Shown piece after piece: positions 26,261-34,814 of a stretch of DNA of 64,000 nucleotides. Origin of the DNA: Flavobacteriales bacterium (GTDB taxonomy: Bacteria > Bacteroidota > Bacteroidia > Flavobacteriales_F > PHOS-HE28). Both the position numbers and the translations under genes were made by a program. The notes beneath the pieces are model-generated. The model was not told the origin of the DNA, did not search any database, and saw only the letters and a program-made list of their open reading frames with translations. The stretch spans positions 195,964-259,963 of the forward strand of contig JAHCIA010000001.1 in assembly GCA_026129465.1 (NCBI GenBank), read 5' to 3'. Each line of letters opens with the position of its first letter. Within the stretch, counting starts at the first letter, position 1.

Positions 26261-27490
26261 TCAGTTCAGCAAACTGTCGTAGAGCGCGGCCGTATCGCGC
26301 ACCAACCGGGTGTAGTGGTAGCGCTCCCGCACATGCTCCCAACCCCCTTCTCCCAAACGGCGTCGCAGACCGGGGTCTTCCACCAATTCGTGCAGCCGGC
26401 GAACCATGCCGTCGAGGTCCCCGCTTTCCACCAGCATGGCGGTGCGGCCGGGCAGCACCACGTTCTCGATACCGCCCACACGGGTGCTGAGGACCGGGCG
26501 GTTGGCGGCCTGCGCCTCGATCAGGCTCACTGGCGTGCCCTCATTCAGGGAGGTCAGCATCACGATGTCCAGGCCGGCGTTCACGATGTCCACCTCCTTG
26601 ATCCAACTGGTGAAGGTGACGGCGGCCGGTGCGGTGAGGGAGCGCCCGTCCACCGCGCCATGGCCGAAGCCGTGGCCATTGAATACTGGTCCGCTCACAT
26701 GGCTCAGCCCCAGCGCGCTGGCCCGGGCATGGAGCCGTTCACGTTCCTGGCCATCGCCCACGATGAAGGCCCGCAGCCGGCGCCCGGTGGTGCGGCCCAC
26801 CGCCGCGATGGCCTCCAGGAAGAGGTCATGGTTCTTCACGGGCACCAGGCGGCCCACGATGCCCACGGCCACATCATCATCGGCCAGCCCATAGACCCGG
26901 CGGAATTGTGCACGTTTCTTCAACTGTTCCTCTTGGAAGCGGCTGAGGTCGAAGCCCAGGGGGATCACCGACACTTTCTCCGGCGGGCAGATGCGGTGGT
27001 CCTGCACCAGTTCCTCCTTCTGCCGGTCGCTGATGGCCACGATCCGTGAGGAGCGACGCGCCAGGAAACGCTCCACCTGCTTGTAAAGGGCCGTGCGCAT
27101 GGGCCCGAAATAGCTGTGGAACACATGGCCGTGGAAGGTGTGCACGATGGCCTTTACGCCCAGCTCCGAGGCCGCCAAGCGCCCCACGGCACCGGCTTTG
27201 GCGGCATGGGTGTGCACGATGTCCGGCCTGAAGTCCTTGATCAGCTTCTTGATCCGGCGGTAGGCGCCGCGGTCCTGCCAGGGCGCCACCTCGCGCTGCA
27301 TTTCGGGCAGGATCATGGGCTTCACGCCCAGGGAATCCAGAATGTGGTGGCTGCCTTCCTCGGAGGCCTCCTGGCTGCCACCGACCAGCAGCGTCTCGAA
27401 CTCATCCGGCAGAAAACGGGTGAGATAGGCCGCGTTGTGGGTGGGCCCGCCGAGGTTGAAGCGATTGATGATGCGTAGAACGCGAGGCAT
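26261..27490 (-). CDS. Glycosyltransferase family 4-type (GT-B fold) in exopolysaccharide cluster
   Basis: This 409-residue cytoplasmic enzyme begins RVLRIINRFNLGGPTHNAAY, the typical N-terminal donor-fold signature of retaining glycosyltransferases with a GT-B fold. HTHAAKAGAVGR, VGRLVPVKNHDLF and the E-rich SLNEGTPVSLIEAQA motif (the EX7E element that holds the nucleotide sugar) follow. It adds one sugar to a lipid-linked intermediate; donor and acceptor are not predictable. The gene is the first of the transferase/export block, 41 bases after the asparagine synthase gene and 35 bases before the Wza-like gene. Confidence 0.88.
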   Translation of the reverse strand: MPRVLRIINRFNLGGPTHNAAYLTRFLPDEFETLLVGGSQEASEEGSHHILDSLGVKPMILPEMQREVAPWQDRGAYRRIKKLIKDFRPDIVHTHAAKAGAVGRLAASELGVKAIVHTFHGHVFHSYFGPMRTALYKQVERFLARRSSRIVAISDRQKEELVQDHRICPPEKVSVIPLGFDLSRFQEEQLKKRAQFRRVYGLADDDVAVGIVGRLVPVKNHDLFLEAIAAVGRTTGRRLRAFIVGDGQERERLHARASALGLSHVSGPVFNGHGFGHGAVDGRSLTAPAAVTFTSWIKEVDIVNAGLDIVMLTSLNEGTPVSLIEAQAANRPVLSTRVGGIENVVLPGRTAMLVESGDLDGMVRRLHELVEDPGLRRRLGEGGWEHVRERYHYTRLVRDTAALYDSLLN

Positions 27491-27531
27491 CCGGAGCGGA
27501 GACTAAGGTAGCCGGTGGATCGGAAGGGCGT

Positions 27532-29409
27532 TCAGCGTTGTGTTACGCGGCGCTCCCACCACGTCAGGTAGACGATCAAGGCATGGGCGGTTGCCTGTGC
27601 CTGGCCGGGGGATCGGCTGGCGAGCCGGCGTCTTACGGTCTGCACCGCCGGCCAGGAAAGGCTTGCCGCCTCCACACGATCCCGACGCAACAGCCCATCC
27701 ATCAGACCCGCAAGGGGGCCCAGGAGCAGGTCTCGCAGGGGAACTTCAAAACCTTGTTTGCGGCGTGCAAGGACGGCGGATGGGAGCAGATCGCCGAAAG
27801 CTTCGTGCAGGATGGCCTTTCCCCGCCCGCGCCCGAACTTCCTTTCGGCCGGCAGGCTGAAGGCGAGTTCCACCACGCGGCGGTCCAGGAAGGGGGGGCG
27901 CACTTCCAGGCCATGCGCCATGCTGGTGAGGTCCACCTTGTGGAGCATGTCGTTGGGCAGCACGGTCATCACGTCGGCCAGGAGGAAACCGTTCATGCCC
28001 GGCATGCGGACCATGTCTCGGGTCATGGCGTTCTCGCGTTCACTGAGTTCGATCGGGTGGGCAGCCTGTGGCACCAGCGCGTTGGCATCTCCATCAGCAT
28101 CGAAGGAGGCCAGGTTGAGCCAGCGGTTCTCCCTGTGGCCATCGCTCGCACTGGCGAAGCGCTCAAGCTTGCGGAAGGCGTCGGCCATGGGGTTGTTACG
28201 CGACCGTGGCAGCACGCGCCACAGGGGGCCCAGGGCCATCACGAGTTTCTCCAACGGACCGGGCCGGACCAGTCGCAGCTCAGCCTGGTGCTTCCGGTAG
28301 CCGCCGAAGACCTCGTCCGCACCATCGCCGCTGAGGGCCACGGTAACATGCTTGCGGGTTTGGCGACAGAGAATGTAGGAGGGGAGGGCGCTACTGTCGG
28401 CGAAGGGCTCGTCGATGGCGGCGAGCAGGTTCATGTAGGTCGCCGCGAGGTCGTCGCGCGTGAGCTTGAAGGTGGTATGCTCCGAGCCGATGTGGCGGGC
28501 GACTTCCTCGGCGTAACGCGTCTCGTCGAAGTAGGGGTCGTCCGTGTAACCGATGCTGAAGGTGTGCAGTCCCTTGTGGTGCCGGGCTGCCAGGGCGCTG
28601 ATGATGCTGCTGTCCAACCCGCCACTGAGGAATGTGCCGATGGGCACATCGCTGATCAGGCGCAGGCGCACCGCATCATCCAGCAGTTCGCGCAGCTGGT
28701 GAACAGGATCGACCGCGGTCGGTGTGTACTGGGCGGCCTCCACCGGATCGTACCACCGTGCCCGCTCCACGCCGCCACGTTCCACGCGCAGCAGATGGCC
28801 CGGTTCCAGCTTGCGCACGCCTTTCAGGATGCTCCACGGCGCCGGTACATAGTGATAGTCGAAAAGCTGGTGCAAGCTGTGCCGGTCCACCTCGGCCTGC
28901 GCCCCCAAGGCCTGCAAGGCCCGGAGTTCGCTGCCGAAGAGGAAGCGGCCATCCTGCTCACACCACCAGAGCGGTTTGATGCCGAAGCGGTCGCGTGCCA
29001 GGAAGAGGGTGTCGTCCTGTGCATCGTGGATGGCCAGCGCGAAGAATCCGTTCAGGTCATGCAGGAAGGACACTCCCTTCACAGCGAAGAGCCGCAGGAC
29101 CACCTCGGTGTCCGTGTGGCTGCGGAAGGTGTGGCCCTTCGCTTCGAGCCCTGCCCTTATTTCCTGGAAGTTGAAGACCTCGCCGTTGAAGACGATGGTG
29201 TAACGCCCGCCATCATCCGTGAATGGCTGGTGACCGGCGCTGCTGGTGTCGATGATGCTCAGGCGGCGGTGGCCCAGTACGGCGCGGCCGCCGCGGTGCA
29301 CGCCCTCATCATCCGGACCCCGGTGCATGATGCAGCGCAGGGCAGCGGCAATGCGATCATCGGCTGGCGGGGTGCCTTGCAGCTGATATGATCCGGCGAT
29401 GCCGCACAC
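27532..29409 (-). CDS. asnB: Glutamine-hydrolysing asparagine synthase
   Basis: This 625-residue enzyme amidates aspartate, or a related substrate, with ammonia from glutamine at the cost of ATP. It begins MCGIAGSYQ with the nucleophile Cys2, has a class II glutaminase domain (RHRGPDDEG-like HRGPDDEG and NGEVFNFQEI), and a synthetase domain with the PP-loop SGGLDSSIISAL and the AEEVARHIG region. The length is that of the bacterial AsnB family. Asparagine synthase-like genes are often found in exopolysaccharide clusters, where they may amidate sugars instead of making free asparagine. Its position directly upstream of the glycosyltransferase makes that possible but unproven. Confidence 0.9.
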   Translation of the reverse strand: MCGIAGSYQLQGTPPADDRIAAALRCIMHRGPDDEGVHRGGRAVLGHRRLSIIDTSSAGHQPFTDDGGRYTIVFNGEVFNFQEIRAGLEAKGHTFRSHTDTEVVLRLFAVKGVSFLHDLNGFFALAIHDAQDDTLFLARDRFGIKPLWWCEQDGRFLFGSELRALQALGAQAEVDRHSLHQLFDYHYVPAPWSILKGVRKLEPGHLLRVERGGVERARWYDPVEAAQYTPTAVDPVHQLRELLDDAVRLRLISDVPIGTFLSGGLDSSIISALAARHHKGLHTFSIGYTDDPYFDETRYAEEVARHIGSEHTTFKLTRDDLAATYMNLLAAIDEPFADSSALPSYILCRQTRKHVTVALSGDGADEVFGGYRKHQAELRLVRPGPLEKLVMALGPLWRVLPRSRNNPMADAFRKLERFASASDGHRENRWLNLASFDADGDANALVPQAAHPIELSERENAMTRDMVRMPGMNGFLLADVMTVLPNDMLHKVDLTSMAHGLEVRPPFLDRRVVELAFSLPAERKFGRGRGKAILHEAFGDLLPSAVLARRKQGFEVPLRDLLLGPLAGLMDGLLRRDRVEAASLSWPAVQTVRRRLASRSPGQAQATAHALIVYLTWWERRVTQR

Positions 29410-29468
29410 GTGTCCGCCGAAGCTTTAGTGAAGGCGGACGCCTTCACGGTGCGACAGAGGGATCGTCA

Positions 29469-30857
29469 TCACAAATGGATCACCTCGCCGTACGCCGCCG
29501 CGGCCGCCTCCATGATCGCCTCGCTCATGGTGGGGTGCGGGTGCACGGTCTTGATGATCTCATGACCGGTGGTCTCCAGCTTGCGGATGCTCACGCACTC
29601 GGCGATCATCTCCGTCACGTTCAGGCCCACCATGTGTGCGCCGAGCAGTTCGCCGTACTTCGCGTCGAAGATCAACTTCACGAAACCGTCGGTGTTGCCC
29701 GCCGCCTTGGCTTTGCCGCTGGCGCTGTACGGGAACTTGCCCACCTTGATCTCCAGGCCCTTCTCCTTGCATTGCTTCTCGGTGAAACCGACGCTGGCCA
29801 CCTCGGGCACGCAGTAGGTGCAGCCGGGGATGTTGTTGTAGTCCAGCTTTTCCGGGTGATGCCCGGCTATCTTTTCCACGCAGATGATGCCCTCGGCGCT
29901 GGCCACGTGCGCCAGGGCCTGGCCCGGGGTGCAGTCGCCGATGGCGTAGTAGCCCGGGATGTTGGTGGCGTAAAAGTCGTCCACCTTGATCTTGCCCTTG
30001 TCGGTGACGATGCCCACCTCTTCCAGGCCGATGCCTTCCAGGTTGGCCGCGATGCCCACTGCGCTCAAGACGATGTCGCACTCGATGGTCTGCTCGCCCT
30101 TGGGGGTCTTCACGGTCACCTTGCAGGACTTGCCTTTTGTATCCACGGCGGTCACTTCCGAAGAGGTCATCACCTCGATGCCCTGCTTCTTGAAGCTGCG
30201 CTCCAGCTGCTTGCTCACCTCCTCGTCCTCCACGGGCACGATGGTGGGCATGAATTCGATGAGGGTGACCTTGGTGCCAATGGCATTGTAGAAGTAAGCG
30301 AACTCGCTGCCGATGGCGCCGCTGCCCACCACCACCATGCTTTTGGGTTGCTCGGGCAGTACCATGGCCTCGCGGTAGCCGATGATCTTCTTCCCATCCT
30401 GCTTCAGGGCGGGCAGTTCGCGGCTGCGGGCGCCGGTGGCGATGATGATGTGCTTGCCCTCCACGGTGTTCTTCTTCCCCTTGTCGTCGGTGACCTCGAT
30501 CTTCTTCCCGGGCAGCAACTTTCCGGTACCCATGATCACCTCGATCTTGTTCTTCTTCATCAGGAAGCCCACGCCCTTGCTGTTGCTGTCGGCCACCTCT
30601 CGGCTGCGTTTCACCATTCCGCCGAAGTCGGCCTTGGGCTCACCCACGGTGATGCCATAATCCTTGGCGTGCTGGATGTACTGGAAGACCTGGCCGCTTT
30701 TCAGCAGGGCCTTGGTGGGAATGCATCCCCAGTTGAGGCAGATGCCGCCGAGGGACTCGCGTTCCACGATGGCGGTCTTCAGGCCCAGCTGGCTGGCGCG
30801 GATGGCGGCCACGTAGCCGCCGGGGCCACTGCCGAGAACGATGAGGTCGTAGCTCAT
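29469..30857 (-). CDS. lpdA: Dihydrolipoyl dehydrogenase
   Basis: LpdA is the E3 component of pyruvate and 2-oxoglutarate dehydrogenase and of the glycine cleavage system; it reoxidises dihydrolipoamide using FAD and NAD. The 462-residue product shows the FAD site LGSGPGGYVAAIRA, the redox pair C40 and C45 in GGICLNWGCIPTK, the NAD site VGSGAIGSEFAYFYN and the C-terminal HPHPTMSEA with the catalytic His. The ATG at 30857 fits the family start MSYDLIVLG. A TACCTTCG box lies 26 bases before it. No E1 or E2 gene is adjacent, as is usual for an E3 gene shared among complexes. Confidence 0.95.
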   Translation of the reverse strand: MSYDLIVLGSGPGGYVAAIRASQLGLKTAIVERESLGGICLNWGCIPTKALLKSGQVFQYIQHAKDYGITVGEPKADFGGMVKRSREVADSNSKGVGFLMKKNKIEVIMGTGKLLPGKKIEVTDDKGKKNTVEGKHIIIATGARSRELPALKQDGKKIIGYREAMVLPEQPKSMVVVGSGAIGSEFAYFYNAIGTKVTLIEFMPTIVPVEDEEVSKQLERSFKKQGIEVMTSSEVTAVDTKGKSCKVTVKTPKGEQTIECDIVLSAVGIAANLEGIGLEEVGIVTDKGKIKVDDFYATNIPGYYAIGDCTPGQALAHVASAEGIICVEKIAGHHPEKLDYNNIPGCTYCVPEVASVGFTEKQCKEKGLEIKVGKFPYSASGKAKAAGNTDGFVKLIFDAKYGELLGAHMVGLNVTEMIAECVSIRKLETTGHEIIKTVHPHPTMSEAIMEAAAAAYGEVIHL

Positions 30858-30883
30858 GTGATGGTGGTGCGAGGTTGGGGCGG

Positions 30884-30891
30884 CGAAGGTA
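30884..30891 (-). promoter_or_regulatory. -7-like box upstream of lpdA
   Basis: The minus strand reads TACCTTCG, one mismatch from TAnnTTTG, 26 bases before the lpdA ATG. The same eight bases occur before the rRNA methyltransferase gene at 38829-38836. Confidence 0.45.
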
Positions 30892-30955
30892 GGGACGGTA
30901 GGTAGATGCGATGGTCGCGGACGTGGCGCGGCCACGCATCACGCGGACCGGCAAG

Positions 30956-30981
30956 AAAAAGGGCCGCCTGGTGGGCGGCCC
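30956..30981 (-). terminator. Rho-independent terminator after the DUF805 gene
   Basis: An 8-bp perfect stem (GGGCCGCC at 30961-30968 and GGCGGCCC at 30974-30981) with a 5-base loop is followed on the minus strand by five T (A-run at 30956-30960). It lies 26 bases after the DUF805 stop codon and upstream of lpdA, so it separates the two transcripts. Confidence 0.85.
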
Positions 30982-31007
30982 TTCTCGCTTCCGCGATGCG
31001 GCTCCGA

Positions 31008-31382
31008 TCAGGCTCCGATCCCCTCCTTGGGGTTGGGGCCATACTTGTTCAGGCCAGGCTTGCTGTCCGTAACGAACAGCACGATGAGCCAGATGGCGCC
31101 AATAATGGGGATGAAACCGATCAGGAGGAACCAACCGCTCTTGCCCACATCATGCAGGCGGCGGGCGGCCACGGCCAGACTTGGCAGCAACAAGGCCAGC
31201 GCGTAAAGCGCGTAGATCGGCCCGTAGCCGGTGGTCGGGTCGGCCATGCCGGTCGCATTGTCCAGCACCATGGCCACCACGGTGAAGATGATGTGGAAGA
31301 GCACGAACATCCAATATTCCTTGCGGCGCGCACGGCCTTTGAAGCCGACGTAGTTCTTCAGCACCTTGAGGTACCAGTTCAT
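31008..31382 (-). CDS. DUF805 family membrane protein
   Basis: This 124-residue inner-membrane protein has four predicted helices and the family hallmarks: an N-terminal WYLKVLKNYVGFKGRARRKE with the F.GRARR.E motif, and RRLHDVGKSGWFLLI in the middle. The tail is soluble (SKPGLNKYGPNP). DUF805 proteins are widespread and have no established function. The gene is monocistronic, with its own terminator, and is divergent from the gene at 31530. Confidence 0.88.
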   Translation of the reverse strand: MNWYLKVLKNYVGFKGRARRKEYWMFVLFHIIFTVVAMVLDNATGMADPTTGYGPIYALYALALLLPSLAVAARRLHDVGKSGWFLLIGFIPIIGAIWLIVLFVTDSKPGLNKYGPNPKEGIGA

Positions 31383-31529
31383 GTGTGATAGGGTTTGATG
31401 GGCATAAGGATATCGGCTTTCGGTATCCGCCATGGCGATCATGGAAAGCCTGTGGGAAAGTCGGGTGGACATGCCGGAAAGGACAGGGCGGCATCGGTCT
31501 ATCTTGGCCGGAAACCAATCACCACCAAC

Positions 31530-32021
31530 ATGACCGACAGCACTACCCCTGTACCACGCACACGCCCCACCTTGCTCACCGTGCTTTGCATCCTGAGCTT
31601 CATCGCCGGTGCCTGGGCCGTGATCAGCGGCCTGATGAGTTTGACCGCCGCCCCCGACACCGAGGCGCTGCGCCAGCAGATGGACCAGGCCATGGAAGGC
31701 ATGGAGGAGATCGGTGACAGCCCGATGGCGGGCTTCGCCCAAGGCATGGCCGAGCAGGCGGTGAAGGCCGCCGAGGCCGCCCGCCCGATGGGCATCGCCA
31801 ACATGGTCATCGCCCTCATCAGCATTTTCGGCGTGTGGCAGATGTGGAACTTGAAGAAGACCGGCTTCTGGATCTACGTGCTGGCTTCCGTGGCGGGCCT
31901 GGCTGTGCCCATGGTCTTCCTGGGCGGTGGTCTCCTGGCCGTCATGTCCGTGGGCGTCGGGGGCTTCATCAGCCTGGTCTTCATCATCCTCTACGCGCTC
32001 AACCTCAAGCACATGAGCTGA
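31530..32021 (+). CDS. Small polytopic membrane protein of unknown function
   Basis: This 163-residue protein has about four hydrophobic helices (residues 14-36, 87-105, 111-132 and 136-157) and a soluble loop rich in Met, Glu and Ala between the first two (residues about 40-80). I do not recognise a family. The ATG at 31530 gives MTDSTTPVPRTRPTLL; a TATCTTGG box lies at 31500-31507, 22 bases upstream. A strong hairpin follows the stop codon. It is divergent from the DUF805 gene; both encode small membrane proteins, but no link is evident. Confidence 0.65.
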   Translation: MTDSTTPVPRTRPTLLTVLCILSFIAGAWAVISGLMSLTAAPDTEALRQQMDQAMEGMEEIGDSPMAGFAQGMAEQAVKAAEAARPMGIANMVIALISIFGVWQMWNLKKTGFWIYVLASVAGLAVPMVFLGGGLLAVMSVGVGGFISLVFIILYALNLKHMS

Positions 32022-32043
32022 GCTGCCCGGCGTCTTTCCTTTT

Positions 32044-32074
32044 CGAAGCCCCGTGGCCTTGCCGCGGGGCTTCG
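32044..32074 (+). terminator. Hairpin terminator after the gene ending at 32021
   Basis: A 10-bp perfect stem (CGAAGCCCCG at 32044-32053 and CGGGGCTTCG at 32065-32074) with an 11-base loop lies 22 bases after the stop codon. There is no T-run downstream (TCATGG), but TTTCCTTTT stands just before the stem. Confidence 0.55.
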
Positions 32075-32088
32075 TCATGGACGGCCAC

Positions 32089-32096
32089 TACTTTCG
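32089..32096 (+). promoter_or_regulatory. -7-like box directly before the gene at 32103
   Basis: TACTTTCG, one mismatch from TAnnTTTG, ends only 6 bases before the ATG at 32103, so a transcript starting from it would have almost no leader. Confidence 0.45.
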
Positions 32097-32102
32097 GCCC
32101 CC

Positions 32103-32570
32103 ATGCCCGCCATGCCCACCGGAACCCTGCGCACCTTGTGCCTCGCCAGTTTCGTGAACACGGGACTTTTCCTGGTGATCTATGGCCTGGGCATCCTGTC
32201 CATGGCGGCAGTGCGAGGCATACCCTACGAGGAATATGAGACGCTTTTCCTGGACCGGGTGGCCACCTTCGCAGACCCCGCGCTACGGGGCGAGGTTGAG
32301 GAGGTCCTGCTGCTGATGCACCAGCATGGCGTGATGCTGATGATGATCCTCTTCGCACGGACCGCCCTGCGCTTCTATGGCGTGTTGGGCATGTGGCGTG
32401 GCCGGCCCAACGGGTTCCACATCTATGCCTTCGCGCAGTTGATGGGCATTTTCGCCCCGCATCTGGTGTTGCCCTGGAAATTCCTGGGCATCGGCGGGCC
32501 GGTCGCGGCGGTGGTCATCACCGCCTGGTACGGATCGCTGGTGCGCAAGAGCGGGCTGCCGCAGGAGTAA
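32103..32570 (+). CDS. Polytopic membrane protein of unknown function
   Basis: This 155-residue protein has about four hydrophobic helices (about 10-32, 74-88, 103-125 and 127-143). The loop between the first two contains acidic residues (GIPYEEYETLFLDR). No family is recognised. It ends 10 bases before the start of the ThiF-rhodanese gene, and the GGAG in its own last codons may serve as that gene's ribosome-binding site. The start at 32103 is supported by the promoter-like box directly upstream; an ATG at 32112 is possible. Confidence 0.65.
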   Translation: MPAMPTGTLRTLCLASFVNTGLFLVIYGLGILSMAAVRGIPYEEYETLFLDRVATFADPALRGEVEEVLLLMHQHGVMLMMILFARTALRFYGVLGMWRGRPNGFHIYAFAQLMGIFAPHLVLPWKFLGIGGPVAAVVITAWYGSLVRKSGLPQE

Positions 32571-32580
32571 CTTGTGCGGC

Positions 32581-33741
32581 ATGGCCGGGGCGGAACTTAT
32601 TCCGGATGAACAGCGGCGTTATGCCCGCCACCTGGCCCTGCCCGACTTCGGCAGCGAGGGACAGCGGAAGTTGAAGGATGCCAGTGTGCTGGTGGTGGGC
32701 GCGGGCGGCCTGGGCTGCCCGGCGCTGCTCTATCTCACTGCCGCAGGCGTGGGCCACATCGGCATCATCGACCATGATGTGGTGGATGTCACCAACCTGC
32801 ACCGCCAGGTGCTCTATGGCATGGATGACGTGGGCCGGCCCAAGGCCGAAGCAGCGGTGGACCGGTTGAGGAAGCTGAATCCCCATGTGCGCTTCAGCAT
32901 CCATCACACCAGGCTGACCAGTGCGAATGCCCGCGATCTCATCCAGCGATACGATGTGGTGGCCGATGGATCGGACAATTTCCCCACGCGCTATCTGGTC
33001 AATGACACCTGTGTGCTGCTGGACAAGGTGGATGTGCACGCGGGCATCTACCGGTACGAAGGGCAGCTCAGCGTGTTCAATCGGCCCGGATCGGACGGCC
33101 GGTGCGGCCCCAACTACCGTGATCTTCATCCGCGATCGCCTGCACCTGATGCGGCGGCCGATTGCAGCGAGGCCGGCGTGCTCGGCGTGCTGCCCGGTAT
33201 CCTGGGTACGATGCAAGCCCTGGAGGTCATCAAAGTGATCACCGGTGTGGGTGATACGCTCCATGGAAGGGTATACCTCTTCGATGCCCGCACCTTCACT
33301 TCTCGCACGATGGCGTTGCCCCGTGATCCCGCCAACCCGTTGACCGGTGAGCATCCCACACGAACGCGACTCGTCGACAACGAGGCTTTCTGTGGTGCGA
33401 AGGATCCCGCGGAGGAGCAGACTCGAATGGAGATCGGACCGTTGGAACTGAAGTCATGGATGGATCGTGGGAAGCTCTTCCAACTGGTGGATGTGCGTGA
33501 AGGGCACGAACGAGCCATGATGCACATCGGAGGTGACCACATTCCGCTGGACCTGATGCCCGACCTGCACGAGCGCATCCGCCGCGATCGTCCGGTGGTC
33601 TTCTATTGCCGCAGTGGTGCGCGCAGCGCGATGGCCATTCAATGGCTGCGCGAGGCACATGGTCTCCAGGGATCGCTCAACCTCAAGGGCGGCATGCTGG
33701 CCTGGGAACAGGAGGTGGTCTCAGGACCGCCAGCACCATGA
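32581..33741 (+). CDS. ThiF/MoeB/HesA family E1-like adenylyltransferase fused to a rhodanese domain
   Basis: This 386-residue cytoplasmic protein adenylates the C-terminus of a ubiquitin-like sulfur carrier (ThiS or MoaD type) and carries its own sulfurtransferase domain. The ATP-binding loop is GAGGLG (40-45), the catalytic region is DCSEAGVLGVLPG with C196, and the rhodanese loop is YCRSGARS with C344. The two CxxC zinc motifs of MoeB are absent: GPNYRDLHP stands where CYRCLFP is usual, and RDPANPL where RDPxCPxC is usual. The ATG at 32581 is preferred over the TTG at 32572 because AGGAG (32562-32566) is well spaced for it only. No ThiS or MoaD gene is nearby, so the pathway stays open. 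Confidence 0.9.
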   Translation: MAGAELIPDEQRRYARHLALPDFGSEGQRKLKDASVLVVGAGGLGCPALLYLTAAGVGHIGIIDHDVVDVTNLHRQVLYGMDDVGRPKAEAAVDRLRKLNPHVRFSIHHTRLTSANARDLIQRYDVVADGSDNFPTRYLVNDTCVLLDKVDVHAGIYRYEGQLSVFNRPGSDGRCGPNYRDLHPRSPAPDAAADCSEAGVLGVLPGILGTMQALEVIKVITGVGDTLHGRVYLFDARTFTSRTMALPRDPANPLTGEHPTRTRLVDNEAFCGAKDPAEEQTRMEIGPLELKSWMDRGKLFQLVDVREGHERAMMHIGGDHIPLDLMPDLHERIRRDRPVVFYCRSGARSAMAIQWLREAHGLQGSLNLKGGMLAWEQEVVSGPPAP

Positions 33742-33803
33742 TGGATCGCATCGCCTTGGTTTGACCGGTGCCGCAGGTCACATCTTCTTGTCCTCGCCTC
33801 GTT

Positions 33804-33811
33804 CAACTTTG
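33804..33811 (+). promoter_or_regulatory. -7-like box upstream of the YeiH gene
   Basis: CAACTTTG, one mismatch from TAnnTTTG, ends 17 bases before the ATG at 33829. Confidence 0.35.
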
Positions 33812-33828
33812 CGCCCCAGACCCCATCC

Positions 33829-34806
33829 ATGAGTTCCATCGGCCAACACCTGCTCGGGATCCTCCTGGCCGGTGTCATTGGCGTAGCCGGCCATTTCGCG
33901 TCGGCCTGGTCGCTTGTGCCGGTCAATGGTATCCTGCTGGCCCTGCTTCTGGGTGTGCTGGTGGGCAATCTGGTGCGTTTACCGGTCGCCATCAGGCCCG
34001 GTGTGGCCTTCACCAGCGGCCGCCTGCTGGAGGTCTCCATCCTCTTCCTCGCGTTCGGCATCAACTACACGCACATCGCCGCACTGGGCGTGAAGGCCTT
34101 CAGCATCGTGGCCCTCGTGGTCTTCGCCATGGTGCTCATCACCTGGCGGTTGGCCACGGCGGTGCGCTGCCCCGGAGCCACCGGCTGGCTGGTGGGTTTC
34201 GGCACGGCCATCTGTGGCTCATCGGCCATTGCGGCGCTGGCGCCTGTTGTCACGAAGAACAAGGAGGACGTGGGCATCGCCATGGCCGTGGTCAATCTCT
34301 TCGGCAGCCTGGGCATGATCGTGCTGCCGATGCTGCTGATGGAACTGGACCTCGATGCCGCGCGCATGGGCCTGCTGCTGGGCGGCACGCTGCACTCGGT
34401 GGGCAACGTGGTGGGCGCGGGCTATGCGATCGACAATGCCGTCGGCGAGGCCGCTGTCACCATCAAGCTGGCCCGTGTGGCCCTGCTCTCACCGGCCCTC
34501 ATCCTTTTCAATGTGTTGGTGAACCATGGCCGGGTGGAGCGCTGGCAGCAGCACTTCCGCCTGCCATGGTACCTCTGGGGCTTCGTCGCCATCACCATCA
34601 TCGGATCCCTGACGCCGCTGCCACCGGAGCTGATACGCACCATGGGCACCATCGGCCAGTTGGCGCTCACCATCGCCATGGCCGCCATCGGCTTGCAGGT
34701 GAGCTTCGGGGAACTCTACCGGTCCGGCAGAAAGGGTCTGGGCTTCGGGCTCATCATTTTCGCCATCCAGTTGTGTCTGGTGGCGGGCCTGGTGTGGCTT
34801 CTCTGA
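33829..34806 (+). CDS. YeiH/UPF0324 family putative sulfate exporter
   Basis: This 325-residue inner-membrane protein has about ten hydrophobic helices and the family motifs GTAICGSSAIAA (central helix) and GGTLHSVGNVVGAGY. YeiH-family proteins are annotated as putative sulfate exporters; transport has hardly been tested. The stop codon lies 8 bases from the stop of the convergent RidA gene, with no hairpin between. It follows the ThiF-rhodanese gene on the same strand, and both deal with sulfur if the labels hold, but a -7-like box between them suggests separate transcription. Confidence 0.88.
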   Translation: MSSIGQHLLGILLAGVIGVAGHFASAWSLVPVNGILLALLLGVLVGNLVRLPVAIRPGVAFTSGRLLEVSILFLAFGINYTHIAALGVKAFSIVALVVFAMVLITWRLATAVRCPGATGWLVGFGTAICGSSAIAALAPVVTKNKEDVGIAMAVVNLFGSLGMIVLPMLLMELDLDAARMGLLLGGTLHSVGNVVGAGYAIDNAVGEAAVTIKLARVALLSPALILFNVLVNHGRVERWQQHFRLPWYLWGFVAITIIGSLTPLPPELIRTMGTIGQLALTIAMAAIGLQVSFGELYRSGRKGLGFGLIIFAIQLCLVAGLVWLL

Positions 34807-34814
34807 ACCGGTAC

